Positions 1-7,834 of a DNA stretch of 64,000 bases are shown one piece after another. Below the pieces are notes generated by a model. That model did not search any database and was not told where the DNA came from. It worked only from the letters and a program-made list of their open reading frames with translations. The DNA lies in the NCBI GenBank assembly GCA_018399635.1, contig JAGYOH010000001.1, forward strand, positions 1-64,000. The letters are read 5' to 3'. The translations under genes were made by a program, and so were the position numbers. Within the stretch, counting starts at the first letter, position 1; every line of letters starts with the position of its first letter. The stretch is from Clostridia bacterium. Its GTDB lineage: Bacteria; Bacillota; Clostridia; Peptostreptococcales; Acidaminobacteraceae.

Positions 1-21
1 TGACCGCTTGACCAAGGGGCC
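1..21 (-). tRNA. tRNA-Glu, 5' part only (cut by window edge)
   Basis: Read on the minus strand the first 21 bases begin GGCCCCTTGGTCAAGCGGT, the acceptor and D-arm of a firmicute tRNA-Glu. The anticodon lies outside the window. A second, damaged copy of the same gene sits at 54555-54621 and reads the same except for small deletions. This tRNA lies directly upstream of tRNA-fMet, so the window opens at the end of a second tRNA array. Confidence 0.7.
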
Positions 22-27
22 GTAAAA

Positions 28-102
28 TGGTTGCGGAGGCAGGATTCGAACCTGCGACCTCCGGGTTATGAGCCCGACGAGCTGCCACTGCTCCACTCCG
101 CG
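28..102 (-). tRNA. tRNA-fMet (CAT), initiator
   Basis: The minus strand folds into a complete cloverleaf with encoded CCA (28-30). The anticodon loop is CTCATAA (anticodon CAT), flanked by GGG/CCC pairs in the anticodon stem, and the first acceptor pair is a C-A mismatch; both are hallmarks of bacterial initiator tRNA. The T-loop GGTTCGAATCC is intact. It is the reference copy for the damaged fMet at 54716-54784. Confidence 0.95.
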
Positions 103-187
103 ATATAGGCGTTATAAAGATTGAAATTCATAACGCAAGATTTATGATACCACAGATTATGACCCCTGTCAAATCAAAGGACAAAAG

Positions 188-232
188 AGAACCCCTCCCT
201 GGAAAAATCTCCGTCTGCCAGAAAAGGGGTCC
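188..232 (-). terminator. Rho-independent terminator after phoU
   Basis: On the minus strand, ACCCCT and CTGG pair with CCAG and AGGGGT around a loop, followed by TCTCTTTT. It starts just after the phoU stop and closes the pst operon. Confidence 0.7.
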
Positions 233-235
233 CCA

Positions 236-883
236 TCAATACCGCATGCGCTTGCCCGTGATCATATAGCCCACTCTCTCGCAGATATTCGTCGAGTGAT
301 CCGCAATCCGTTCCAGATAGCGGCCGGTGAGAAGGAGTCCGATGACCTGGCCCTTGAATTCGGACTTCGACTCCATGATGTCCAGAAGCTCGTCGTAGAC
401 CCCCTCGTAAAGGGCATCCACTTCGTCGTCCATCCGGGCCGTTTCCACGGCCAGATCCATGTTCTGGTCGATATAGGCGTTGATGCTGTTGTAGATCATC
501 CTGCGGGTGATTCTGGCCATCTCCTTGACGTCCTTGATGGGGCTCAGGAGCGTCTCCTCCCCGATGGTCTTGGTGATCCGTGCGATGTTGACGGCATTGT
601 CCCCGATCCGTTCAAGATCCGTAATCAGCTTGAGTACGGTAAAGATTCTTCTCAGGTCACTCCCCAGGGGATTCTGGGTGGCGATGAATTCAATGCACAT
701 GTCTTCAATCTTTTCCTCGTAGGAATCGATGAGATCGTCATTCTCGATGACCTCCTCCGCCATTTTCATCTGCTGCATGGTGAGGGCCCTTATGGACAAT
801 TCCACATTTTCCTCTACGAGGATGCTCATCTTCACCAGAGTTTCATGAATCTCCAGCAATTTGTTTTCTAATCTTTGTCTCAT
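236..883 (-). CDS. phoU: Phosphate signalling complex protein PhoU
   Basis: Cytoplasmic regulator that couples the PstSCAB transporter to the PhoR kinase. The protein of about 215 residues is all-helical and shows two copies of the PhoU repeat, including the acidic metal-binding pattern (ERIGDNAVNIA in the first half, ERIADHSTNICE in the second). Length agrees with the family (about 215-240). The open frame extends 29 codons further upstream, but I start at ATG 883 because AGGAGG lies 7-8 bases before it and the extension is not PhoU-like. It is the last gene of the operon, 10 bases after pstB. Identification is secure from sequence and position. Confidence 0.95.
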   Translation of the reverse strand: MRQRLENKLLEIHETLVKMSILVEENVELSIRALTMQQMKMAEEVIENDDLIDSYEEKIEDMCIEFIATQNPLGSDLRRIFTVLKLITDLERIGDNAVNIARITKTIGEETLLSPIKDVKEMARITRRMIYNSINAYIDQNMDLAVETARMDDEVDALYEGVYDELLDIMESKSEFKGQVIGLLLTGRYLERIADHSTNICERVGYMITGKRMRY

Positions 884-893
884 CAGGATCCTC

Positions 894-1670
894 CTAACCG
901 AATCTTCCCGTAATATAGTCTTCTGTCTGCTTTTTCGCGGGATTCGAAAAGATTTTTGACGTGTCGTCATACTCGATGAGCTCTCCCATGAGGAAGAAGG
1001 CCGTCTTGTCGGAGATTCTGCCCGCCTGCTGCATGGAGTGGGTCACGATGATGATCGAATAATCCTCCTTGAGCTGATTGATGAGATCCTCGATTTTCTG
1101 GGTGGCGATGGGATCCAGGGCCGAGGTGGGTTCGTCCATCAGGATGACCTCGGGCTGGACCGCCAGGGCCCTGGCGATGCAGAGCCGCTGCTGCTGGCCG
1201 CCTGACAGACCGTAGGCATTGTCGTCGAGGCGGTCCTTGACCTCGTCCCACAGGGCCGCCGCCTTCAAACTGGTCTCCAGGATTTCCATGTGGACCTTCT
1301 TGTCGCGGATGCCATGAATCTTGGGCCCATATAGGACATTCTCATAAATGCTCTTGGGGAAGGGATTGGGCTTTTGGAACACCATGCCCACCTTGGTCCT
1401 GAGTTCCTCCACCATGACGGACTTGTCGAAAATATTCTCCCCGTGATAGAGGATTTCCCCCCCGATTTTCACGATGGGGATATTCTCCACCATGCGGTTG
1501 AGGGTTTTCACGAAGGTGGATTTACCGCAGCCGGAGGGACCGATGACGGCGGTCACCTGGTTCTTGTAAATCTGCATGTTGATGTTCTTGAGGGCCTGGT
1601 CCTGACCGTACCATAGATCAAGTCCCTTGACATCGTAGACGATACCCGTATCCTTCATCTCATTCGTCAA
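894..1670 (-). CDS. pstB: Phosphate ABC transporter ATP-binding protein PstB
   Basis: ATPase of the high-affinity phosphate importer, working at the inner face of the membrane with PstC and PstA. Of 258 residues, Walker [10 protein letters not shown] is at about 44-52, the Q-loop follows, the ABC signature [16 protein letters not shown] is central, and Walker B reads [13 protein letters not shown]; this set is typical of PstB. The start is probably the TTG at 1670, placed 8 bases after GGAGG; an ATG four codons later is the alternative. It lies between pstA and phoU in a tight operon, 14 bases from pstA. Confidence 0.96.
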   Translation of the reverse strand: MTNEMKDTGIVYDVKGLDLWYGQDQALKNINMQIYKNQVTAVIGPSGCGKSTFVKTLNRMVENIPIVKIGGEILYHGENIFDKSVMVEELRTKVGMVFQKPNPFPKSIYENVLYGPKIHGIRDKKVHMEILETSLKAAALWDEVKDRLDDNAYGLSGGQQQRLCIARALAVQPEVILMDEPTSALDPIATQKIEDLINQLKEDYSIIIVTHSMQQAGRISDKTAFFLMGELIEYDDTSKIFSNPAKKQTEDYITGRFG

Positions 1671-1684
1671 AATCTATACCTCCA

Positions 1685-2620
1685 CTAAAATCTTCTCTGA
1701 TATTTGTTTCTGATCACGATGGCTACGGAATTCATCATGAACAGCACGATGAGCAGGACCACGATGGTGGCCGCCGCCAGATTGGCATATTCCCGGGTCA
1801 AGACCGTGTCCAGGGTCCAGTAGTAGATCTGGATGGGCAGGGCGGTGAAATCATCCCCGAGACTTTTGGGAATCCGCATGATCAGGGTCGGAATCCCCAG
1901 CACCACCAGGGGCGCCGTCTCTCCGATGGCCCTGGAAACCGCCAGAATGCCGCCGGTGAGAACCCCCGGCAGGGCAACCGGCAGTACCACCCGCCAGATG
2001 GTGGTCCACTTGGAAGCCCCCATGGCATAGGACCCTTCCCTCAGAAAGCCCGGCACGGCCCTGAGGGCCTCCTGGGCCGCCACCACGACGATGGGGAGCA
2101 CCAGCAGGGACAGGGTGAGCCCTCCCGCCAGAATACTGGATCCCAGGCCCAGGAGCCTGCCGAAAACCGCCAGGCCCAGGAGACCGAAAATCACTGAGGG
2201 CACGCTGGCGAGATTGGTGATGTTGGTCCGGATAAAGGCGGCTATCCTGCCCTTGGTCGCATACTCTTCAAGATAGATCGCCGTGGCGACCCCCAGAAGA
2301 ATCGTGACGGGAATCACTACCAGCATCAGATAGACGGTGCCGAGAATGGCCCCGTGGATTCCGGCTTTTTCCGGAAAAATCGAAAGATTTCTCGTAAGGA
2401 ATCCCGGAGTCAGCCAGCCGACGCTGTCGATCCAGACCTGGTAGAGGAGAATCATCAGCATGCCGATGGCGAAAACCGTGGACAGGGAGAAGAGGACCCG
2501 GTAGAAATTGTTCCGTCGGACTCTTTTTGAAATATTACTCCGATTGATGGAAAAATGCAAGTTCTCTCTTTTTCGACTCGCCATGGCGCCCTTGGCCGCA
2601 ATCTTCATTTGGTTTTCCAT
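1685..2620 (-). CDS. pstA: Phosphate ABC transporter permease PstA
   Basis: Membrane subunit of the phosphate importer. The 311 residues contain a basic N-terminal cytoplasmic tail (about 1-40), then roughly six transmembrane segments. The permease coupling loop toward PstB is visible as EALRAVPGFLREGSYAMGAS, followed by KWTTIWRVVLP. The PstA-like stretch GETAPLVVLG is also present. Start ATG 2620 has GGAGGAATACTGAT before it. The gene begins one base after the pstC stop codon, so translation is probably coupled. Confidence 0.95.
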   Translation of the reverse strand: MENQMKIAAKGAMASRKRENLHFSINRSNISKRVRRNNFYRVLFSLSTVFAIGMLMILLYQVWIDSVGWLTPGFLTRNLSIFPEKAGIHGAILGTVYLMLVVIPVTILLGVATAIYLEEYATKGRIAAFIRTNITNLASVPSVIFGLLGLAVFGRLLGLGSSILAGGLTLSLLVLPIVVVAAQEALRAVPGFLREGSYAMGASKWTTIWRVVLPVALPGVLTGGILAVSRAIGETAPLVVLGIPTLIMRIPKSLGDDFTALPIQIYYWTLDTVLTREYANLAAATIVVLLIVLFMMNSVAIVIRNKYQRRF

Positions 2621-2621
2621 A

Positions 2622-3548
2622 TCAGTATTCCTCCCTGAATCTGTGGGAGATGTACTGGGCGAAGAGGTTCATCACCAGGGTGAAAAGCAGGAGGATGAGT
2701 CCCACCGCATAGAGGCTGTAATAGCCTGCGGTTCCTGTGCCGGCGTCGCCGCTGGTGAACTCCACGATGTAGGAGGTCATGGTCTGCATGGACTGGGTGA
2801 TATCGTAGGTGAAGGCCTTGGAGGACCCGCTGGCGATGGTCACGATCATGGTTTCCCCGATGGCCCTGGAGATTCCCAGTACGAAGGAGGCCAGAATCCC
2901 GGAAATGGCTGCCGGCAGCACCACCTTGACGGCCACCTCGAACTTGGTGGATCCCAGTCCCAGGGCACCCTCGCTGATGGTCTTGGGCACGGAATTCATG
3001 GCGTCCTCGGAAAGGGAGGCCACGATGGGAATGATCATCACCCCCATGACCAGACCGGGACTGAGGACGTTCTTGGCCCCGAGATCAGGAATGAGCTTCA
3101 TCAGAATCGGGGTGACGAAGGAATAGGCGAAAAAACCGTAGACGATGGTGGGAATCCCCGCCAGAATTTCCATGATGGGCTTGAGGGTGTTCCGAACCCT
3201 TTCAGAGGCGAACTGACTCAGATAAATGGCGGCAGTCAGGCCGACGGGACCGGCCACCGCCATGGCAATCAGAGAGGAAAAAACCGTGCCGTTGATCAGG
3301 GGCAGTATCCCGAAGGTTGGATTTTCCGCCCTCAAGGGGGCGAGTTCAGTGCTGAATACTTGAGAAAAGGGCACCATTTGAAAAAATTTCACTGAGTCAA
3401 AAATCAGGGTGGCGACTATTCCAAGTGTGGTGACCACGGATACCAGGGCCGCCAAAAACAGAATCCTGGGTACCAGCTTATCGACCCGGTTCCTGTTGTT
3501 GACGATGTTGTCATGGATCATTTTTCTCACGTCGGTTTGGGTTCCCAC
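2622..3548 (-). CDS. pstC: Phosphate ABC transporter permease PstC
   Basis: Partner permease of PstA. The 308 residues contain six predicted membrane helices and the coupling loop EDAMNSVPKTISEGALGLG, close to the EAA loop of PstC proteins, followed by the conserved GISRAIGETM segment. The start is GTG 3548, eight bases after AGGAGG. It follows pstS with an inverted repeat (3594-3624) in the gap, which may lower expression of the permease genes relative to the binding protein. Confidence 0.95.
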   Translation of the reverse strand: MGTQTDVRKMIHDNIVNNRNRVDKLVPRILFLAALVSVVTTLGIVATLIFDSVKFFQMVPFSQVFSTELAPLRAENPTFGILPLINGTVFSSLIAMAVAGPVGLTAAIYLSQFASERVRNTLKPIMEILAGIPTIVYGFFAYSFVTPILMKLIPDLGAKNVLSPGLVMGVMIIPIVASLSEDAMNSVPKTISEGALGLGSTKFEVAVKVVLPAAISGILASFVLGISRAIGETMIVTIASGSSKAFTYDITQSMQTMTSYIVEFTSGDAGTGTAGYYSLYAVGLILLLFTLVMNLFAQYISHRFREEY

Positions 3549-3593
3549 AAGAATTCCTCCTTTCGCTGCGATTAACAGGTTGTTGTAAACGAC

Positions 3594-3624
3594 TTAAGAT
3601 GAGGGTTTAACGCCCTCATCTTAA
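3594..3624 (-). other. Inverted repeat between pstS and pstC (attenuator or mRNA-stabilising hairpin)
   Basis: TTAAGATGAGGG pairs perfectly with CCCTCATCTTAA around a short loop. No run of T follows on the minus strand, so it is not a full terminator. Such hairpins after binding-protein genes often protect the 3' end or give partial termination, raising PstS above the permease subunits; that role is inferred here. Confidence 0.6.
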
Positions 3625-3671
3625 ACCGTTTTTATATGGATATGTTCCTAGGTACTCCAGTTGCTTCGAAC

Positions 3672-4715
3672 TTATTTGATGGCTTCAAGCTGGGCCATGT
3701 ATCCTTCAAAGACCTCTGCAGGCAGGGGAGCGAAGCCGTTTTCACCGGCGTATTTCTGTGCTCCTTCGGGAGAAACCACGAACTTGGCGTAATCGAGGAC
3801 CTGGGGCTTCTCGGCGGCATAGGTGGCATTGAGGTAGGTGAAGACGGGTCGGGTGAAGCCGGCGTAGGCCAGGTCTTCGCCGATGGTGTCCAGAGAAGGT
3901 GCGACCGGACCGTCGCCGAAGTCGACCTTGATGGCGACAAGCTTGTCGGTGTTGCTGACATAGTATCCGAAGCCGAAGAAGGCGATGGCATACTGGTCTT
4001 TAGAAACCAGATCCACCAGGGTGGAGTATTCCTGCTGCAGGTTGGCGGTCTTCACCATTTCCTGCTTGTCGAGAATGTTCTCGTAGAAGAATTCGAAGGT
4101 GCCGTGGTTCTCGTTGGGACCGTAGAATTTGATCTCTTCGTTGGGCCATTCAGGTCTGATATCCGACCAGAGTACGACGTCATCGGCATTATAAGCGCCG
4201 GAGAGGTACATGTTGATGATCTCATCCTTGGTCATTTCAGTCGCCCAGTCGTTTTCAGGGTTGATGACCATGGTCAGTCCGTCGAGGGCCACTTTGAACT
4301 CAAGAATGTCAGAGCCCATTTCCCATCCTTTTTCCTTCAACTGATCCACTTCGGAATCCTTGATTTTTCTAGAGGCGTCGGAGAAGTCAAGTTCGCCGGG
4401 GATGAACATCTTGAAACCGGCACTGGATCCGGCACGGCCGACCTGTACGCTGACACCAGGCTCGACTTCGGTCATGTAGACCTCGGCCAGATGAGCCATC
4501 AAGGGATAAACGGTTCCGGAACCGTCGATGATGACCTGTCCTTCAAGCTCTGCCGCAGGCTCTTCAGCCGCAGGCTCCTCTGCAGCCGGTGCTTCTGCCG
4601 CAGGTTCCTCAGCCGCCGGTGCTTCTGCCGCCGGTGCGCTGCAGCCCACCAAGGCGAAGACGCCCAGAACTGCTACTAAAAATACAACCAATGATTTTCT
4701 ACTTAAGATTTTCAT
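3672..4715 (-). CDS. pstS: Phosphate ABC transporter substrate-binding lipoprotein PstS
   Basis: Captures phosphate outside the membrane and delivers it to PstCA. A lipoprotein signal peptide ends at LVGC, so Cys25 is the lipidated residue. Residues about 28-57 are an Ala-Pro-Glu-rich linker built from repeats of the PAAEE/APAAEE type. The binding domain follows, with DGSGTVYPL near its start (PstS: GSGTS/V) and the phosphate-contact stretch SSAGFKMF. Length 347 is usual. It is the first gene of the pst operon, behind a four-repeat PhoP box (4777-4815). Confidence 0.95.
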   Translation of the reverse strand: MKILSRKSLVVFLVAVLGVFALVGCSAPAAEAPAAEEPAAEAPAAEEPAAEEPAAELEGQVIIDGSGTVYPLMAHLAEVYMTEVEPGVSVQVGRAGSSAGFKMFIPGELDFSDASRKIKDSEVDQLKEKGWEMGSDILEFKVALDGLTMVINPENDWATEMTKDEIINMYLSGAYNADDVVLWSDIRPEWPNEEIKFYGPNENHGTFEFFYENILDKQEMVKTANLQQEYSTLVDLVSKDQYAIAFFGFGYYVSNTDKLVAIKVDFGDGPVAPSLDTIGEDLAYAGFTRPVFTYLNATYAAEKPQVLDYAKFVVSPEGAQKYAGENGFAPLPAEVFEGYMAQLEAIK

Positions 4716-4750
4716 TTAGGAATAACCCCTTTCAGATTTAATTCGACCTC

Positions 4751-4815
4751 AGTATATCAGGGATGCTTTCCTGGTGTGTTAGTCTCATGTAAACGCTGTG
4801 TTAAGAATGGGTTAA
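4751..4815 (-). promoter_or_regulatory. PhoP box and promoter of pstS
   Basis: On the minus strand four hexamers TTAACC, TTAACA, TTTACA and CTAACA are spaced exactly 11 bases apart (plus coordinates 4810, 4799, 4788, 4777). This matches the TT(A/T)ACA direct repeats with 5-base spacers bound by PhoP in Bacillus and relatives. A -10 box TATACT lies at 4751-4756, about 20 bases downstream of the last repeat, with no good -35, as expected for an activated promoter. Confidence 0.88.
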
Positions 4816-4828
4816 GCGAAAAAACCGA

Positions 4829-4866
4829 GAAAAAACACCCCTTCATCTGAAAAGAAAAGGGGTGTC
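4829..4866 (-). terminator. Terminator after phoR
   Basis: ACACCCCTT pairs with AAGGGGTGT on the minus strand, followed by TTTTTT. It separates phoPR from the pstS promoter. Confidence 0.85.
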
Positions 4867-4871
4867 CGGGT

Positions 4872-6623
4872 CTAGGTGGCCGTGTTGAGGGGGATGGTGA
4901 TCAGGAAGGTGGTGCCGACATTGACCTCGCTTTTGAGATCGATGGTCCCCCCCAGATTTCTGAGAACATGCTTCACGATGGCCAGGCCGAGTCCGGTCCC
5001 TCCCACTTCCTTGGACCGGGACCGGTCCACCCTGTAAAATCGTTCAAAAAGACGGTCGAAATGTTCCTCGGGAATCCCGATGCCGGTATCCTCGATGATG
5101 ATCCTGATCTGGTCCTTCACCACCCTGGCTTCCAGGGTCAGACTCCCCTGGTCCTTGTTGTACTTGATGCCGTTGTCCAGGAGATTGATGAGGACCTGTT
5201 TGAACCAGGTGTTGTTGCCGAGAATCGAGGCCTCTTCGGGAATCTCATCAATGAGGGACAAGGCGATGCCGTGGTCCCTGGCCTTGATGTCCATGATCTC
5301 ATAGACATCGGCGATGGTGGACTTGACCATGATTTTTTCCGAATCCACGAGCCCGTGCTTTTCAATGTCCGACAAAAGCAGCAGGTCCTCGATAAGGTCC
5401 GTGAGGCGGATGCTTTCAATCTCCACAATGCTGAGGAAGCGCTCCTCGGTTTCCTTGTCCGTGATATTGCCGCTCTTCAGGGTTTCTATGAAACCCCGGA
5501 TGGAGGTCAGGGGGGTTTTGAGCTCGTGGGAGACATTGGCCACAAAATCCTTGCGCATGTTTTCGAGTTTTTTGAGCTCGGTGATATCCTGAATGGAGAT
5601 CACCACCCCGTACTTGTCAAGATTTTCCCGGTGACCGGTGATGGGGTTGATGGTGATGACGAAATACCGGTTTCCGTATTCGATCTCCTTTTCCAACAGC
5701 TGCTCCTGGTGGGGGGTGAAGTAATCTTCAATGAGTTCAAGGACCTCGGAATTCCTGAAGATTTCCGCGAGTTTTTTTCCTTTGACTTCCCTGCCCTTGA
5801 GATGGAATATTTTTTCCGCCACGGGATTCATGAAGAGAACCTGTCTTTGTTTGTCCACGGCGATGATTCCGTTGACCATGCTGTCCAGGGTCGCCCTCAG
5901 CGAACTGTTGGAGGACTTGATCTCCTCGATCCTCAAACTGAGTTCAGCGCTCATTTCATTGAAATTTTCCGCCAGATGACGCATCTCCGGCGTGTTGTCG
6001 GTGTAGACCTGCTCCCCGAACCTGCCTGCTGATATCTCCCGGGTCCGGCTGATCATTTCATTGATGGGCTTGATGATGATTTTCTCCAGTCTGAGCCCGA
6101 AAAACAGGGCGAAGGCAGTCCCCACCAGGAGGGCGAAAACATAGTTCTTCAGCAGTTTGCCCAGGTAGCCCTCGATATCCGACATGGATTTCGAGATTCT
6201 GATGATGATGCTCCCGCCATCCACCGCCGTCGGATAGGCCACGTAATACAGATCCGATTTCAGGGTATCGCTGTAGCGGATCGCCGTGCCCACCTCCCCT
6301 TCATAGGCATCGAGGATTTCGGGACGGTCACCGTGGTTGTCGAGGCGGTCGAGACTCGCGTCGGAATCACCCACCACCACCCCGCCTTCATCAATGAAGG
6401 TGACTCTGCCGTCGATCTTCTCGGCGTAGCTTCTGGCAAGCCCCTGGAAATCCGGTGCTTCAGAACCTTCAAGGTTGAGGGCGATGAGCTTGCCGTAGTT
6501 GAGCATGTGGGTGGACAACTCATCGATGTAGTTCTGTCTCGTCAGGTGGAGGGAGATGATCCCTGTGGTGGTGACACTGATTATGATGAGGATGGTAAAA
6601 ATCAAGAGGATTTTTCTTTTCAT
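4872..6623 (-). CDS. phoR: Phosphate-sensing histidine kinase PhoR
   Basis: Membrane sensor kinase of the Pho two-component system. Order in 583 residues: transmembrane helix (about 5-26), extracellular sensor (about 30-155), second helix (about 160-178), HAMP (about 180-232), PAS (about 240-350), dimerisation/phosphoacceptor domain with VSHELKTPLTS (His366), and ATPase domain with NLLDNGIKYN, DTGIGIPEEH and GGTGLGLAIVKH. This is the architecture of gram-positive PhoR. It lies 14 bases after phoP. Its target genes pstSCAB-phoU follow directly. Confidence 0.93.
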   Translation of the reverse strand: MKRKILLIFTILIIISVTTTGIISLHLTRQNYIDELSTHMLNYGKLIALNLEGSEAPDFQGLARSYAEKIDGRVTFIDEGGVVVGDSDASLDRLDNHGDRPEILDAYEGEVGTAIRYSDTLKSDLYYVAYPTAVDGGSIIIRISKSMSDIEGYLGKLLKNYVFALLVGTAFALFFGLRLEKIIIKPINEMISRTREISAGRFGEQVYTDNTPEMRHLAENFNEMSAELSLRIEEIKSSNSSLRATLDSMVNGIIAVDKQRQVLFMNPVAEKIFHLKGREVKGKKLAEIFRNSEVLELIEDYFTPHQEQLLEKEIEYGNRYFVITINPITGHRENLDKYGVVISIQDITELKKLENMRKDFVANVSHELKTPLTSIRGFIETLKSGNITDKETEERFLSIVEIESIRLTDLIEDLLLLSDIEKHGLVDSEKIMVKSTIADVYEIMDIKARDHGIALSLIDEIPEEASILGNNTWFKQVLINLLDNGIKYNKDQGSLTLEARVVKDQIRIIIEDTGIGIPEEHFDRLFERFYRVDRSRSKEVGGTGLGLAIVKHVLRNLGGTIDLKSEVNVGTTFLITIPLNTAT

Positions 6624-6637
6624 AGATTCACCATTTC

Positions 6638-7330
6638 TTATTTGATTTTGTAACCGATGCCGCGGACGGTATCAATCAGGCTTTCTTCTTCATCGTCGAG
6701 TTTGCTCCGCAGATGCCGGATATGGACATCCACGGTCCGGGTCTCGCCGTAGAAATCATACCCCCAGATTTCATCCAGAAGCTGGTTCCTGGTCAGCACC
6801 TTCCCCCGGTTTTCAAGCAGGGTCCTGAGAAGTTCGAATTCTTTTAAAGAGAGTCTGACGGCCTCCCCCTTTTTCTTTACCTCGTAGGTCTCGAGATCCA
6901 CGGTCAGATTTCTGACGGTAATGGATTTGGTCGCCACCTTGGGGAGATCCTGCTCCCGCTGGGTCCTTCTCAGGTGGGCCTTGACCCGGGCGACGAGTTC
7001 GTTGATGGAAAAGGGCTTGGTGATGTAATCGTCCGCCCCGATTTCAAGCCCCACGATTTTGTCCATCTCGGAGCTTTTCGCCGTCAGCATGATGATGGGA
7101 AGCCTTTTTGTGGCCTCCTCCACCCTGAGCCGGTTGAGGACGCCGAGGCCGTCGATTTCCGGAATCATGATGTCCAGCACAATGAGGTCTGGATTCATGG
7201 AGAGGGCCTTCATCAGCCCCTCCTTGCCGTCAAAGGCGGTGATGACCTCATAATGACTGGCCTGCAGATTGAATTGAATCAGTTCCACGATATGCTTGTC
7301 ATCTTCGATGACCAGAATTTTCTTTTCCAT
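6638..7330 (-). CDS. phoP: Phosphate response regulator PhoP (OmpR/PhoB family)
   Basis: Transcription factor that binds TTAACA-type direct repeats when phosphorylated by PhoR. Of 230 residues, the receiver covers about 1-120 with phosphoacceptor Asp53 in LIVLDIMIPEIDG and the conserved Lys in ADDYITKPFS. The C-terminal winged helix carries the OmpR-type pattern LTRNQLLDEIWGYDFYGETRTVDVHIRHL in part. The frame is open 18 codons further up, but ATG 7330 has GGAGGTAAG directly before it and starts the canonical receiver. A two-repeat PhoP box upstream suggests autoregulation. Confidence 0.94.
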   Translation of the reverse strand: MEKKILVIEDDKHIVELIQFNLQASHYEVITAFDGKEGLMKALSMNPDLIVLDIMIPEIDGLGVLNRLRVEEATKRLPIIMLTAKSSEMDKIVGLEIGADDYITKPFSINELVARVKAHLRRTQREQDLPKVATKSITVRNLTVDLETYEVKKKGEAVRLSLKEFELLRTLLENRGKVLTRNQLLDEIWGYDFYGETRTVDVHIRHLRSKLDDEEESLIDTVRGIGYKIK

Positions 7331-7385
7331 CTTACCTCCAAGTAGTTTCATACAGACACATTCTACCCGATTTCCACCCTGCAAG

Positions 7386-7402
7386 TGTTAAGTGCGTGTT
7401 AA
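7386..7402 (-). promoter_or_regulatory. Two-repeat PhoP box upstream of phoP
   Basis: TTAACA occurs twice on the minus strand with an exact 11-base period (plus-strand TGTTAA at 7386 and 7397). This is half of the pstS box and lies about 55-70 bases before phoP. The distal repeat overlaps the T-run of the preceding gene's terminator. Confidence 0.7.
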
Positions 7403-7430
7403 AAATGGAGGGCCTTCAAGACCCTCCATT
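7402..7430 (-). terminator. Terminator overlapping the 3' end of the 126-residue protein gene
   Basis: AATGGAGGG pairs with CCCTCCATT, followed by TTTTAAC on the minus strand. The left arm contains the last codons of the gene at 7416-7796, and the stop codon falls in the loop. Confidence 0.8.
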
Positions 7431-7796
7431 CATGTAGTTGAAGTATTTCTCATTGTGGATTTCAAAAACCGTATAGCGTCCCAGGTGCTGGGACTTGGTG
7501 GCGAGAATTTCTTCACCCTGCTTTGTGAACAGATAGCCTCGACCGTACTGGTCAAAGAACTGCCAGCCGAGTTTTTCCATCTCCCGGGTGAAGAGGTCCT
7601 CTTCATCCTGACGGCGCATGACATACATCAGACTCTTCTTGGAGACCCTGGCAATTCTTTTGCCCTGCACTTCGAGTTTGTAGACCCCTAGAAGAATGTC
7701 AAAGAATTTCAATTCATAATAGAGAACTGCGATGGCCACCACGGACAACAGGATGCTGGCGATCTTGAGGGCCTTGCCCCACTTTTTCCGGTTCAT
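7416..7796 (-). CDS. Small membrane-anchored protein of unknown function
   Basis: I do not recognise the family. The 126 residues begin with a basic stretch (MNRKKWGK), then one hydrophobic helix at about 10-34, then a soluble basic and acidic tail of about 90 residues rich in aromatic residues (GWQFFDQYGRGYLFTKQ). No Cys or catalytic motif is apparent. An N-in, tail-out topology is likely from the positive N-terminus. It sits alone between phoP and parC with its own terminator, and is read in the same direction as both. Confidence 0.75.
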   Translation of the reverse strand: MNRKKWGKALKIASILLSVVAIAVLYYELKFFDILLGVYKLEVQGKRIARVSKKSLMYVMRRQDEEDLFTREMEKLGWQFFDQYGRGYLFTKQGEEILATKSQHLGRYTVFEIHNEKYFNYMNGGS

Positions 7797-7834
7797 CTCT
7801 TCACCACCTCATAGGTATTCTACCCTTGTGGGCC

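Noticed and set aside
296-871. Long plus-strand frames opposite phoU, pstC, parC, parE, nhaC, LDH and others
   Set aside because: They mirror real minus- or plus-strand genes in GC-rich codon third positions, have no RBS and have low-complexity His/Gly/Asp-rich or Ser/Arg/Pro-rich composition typical of antisense shadows.
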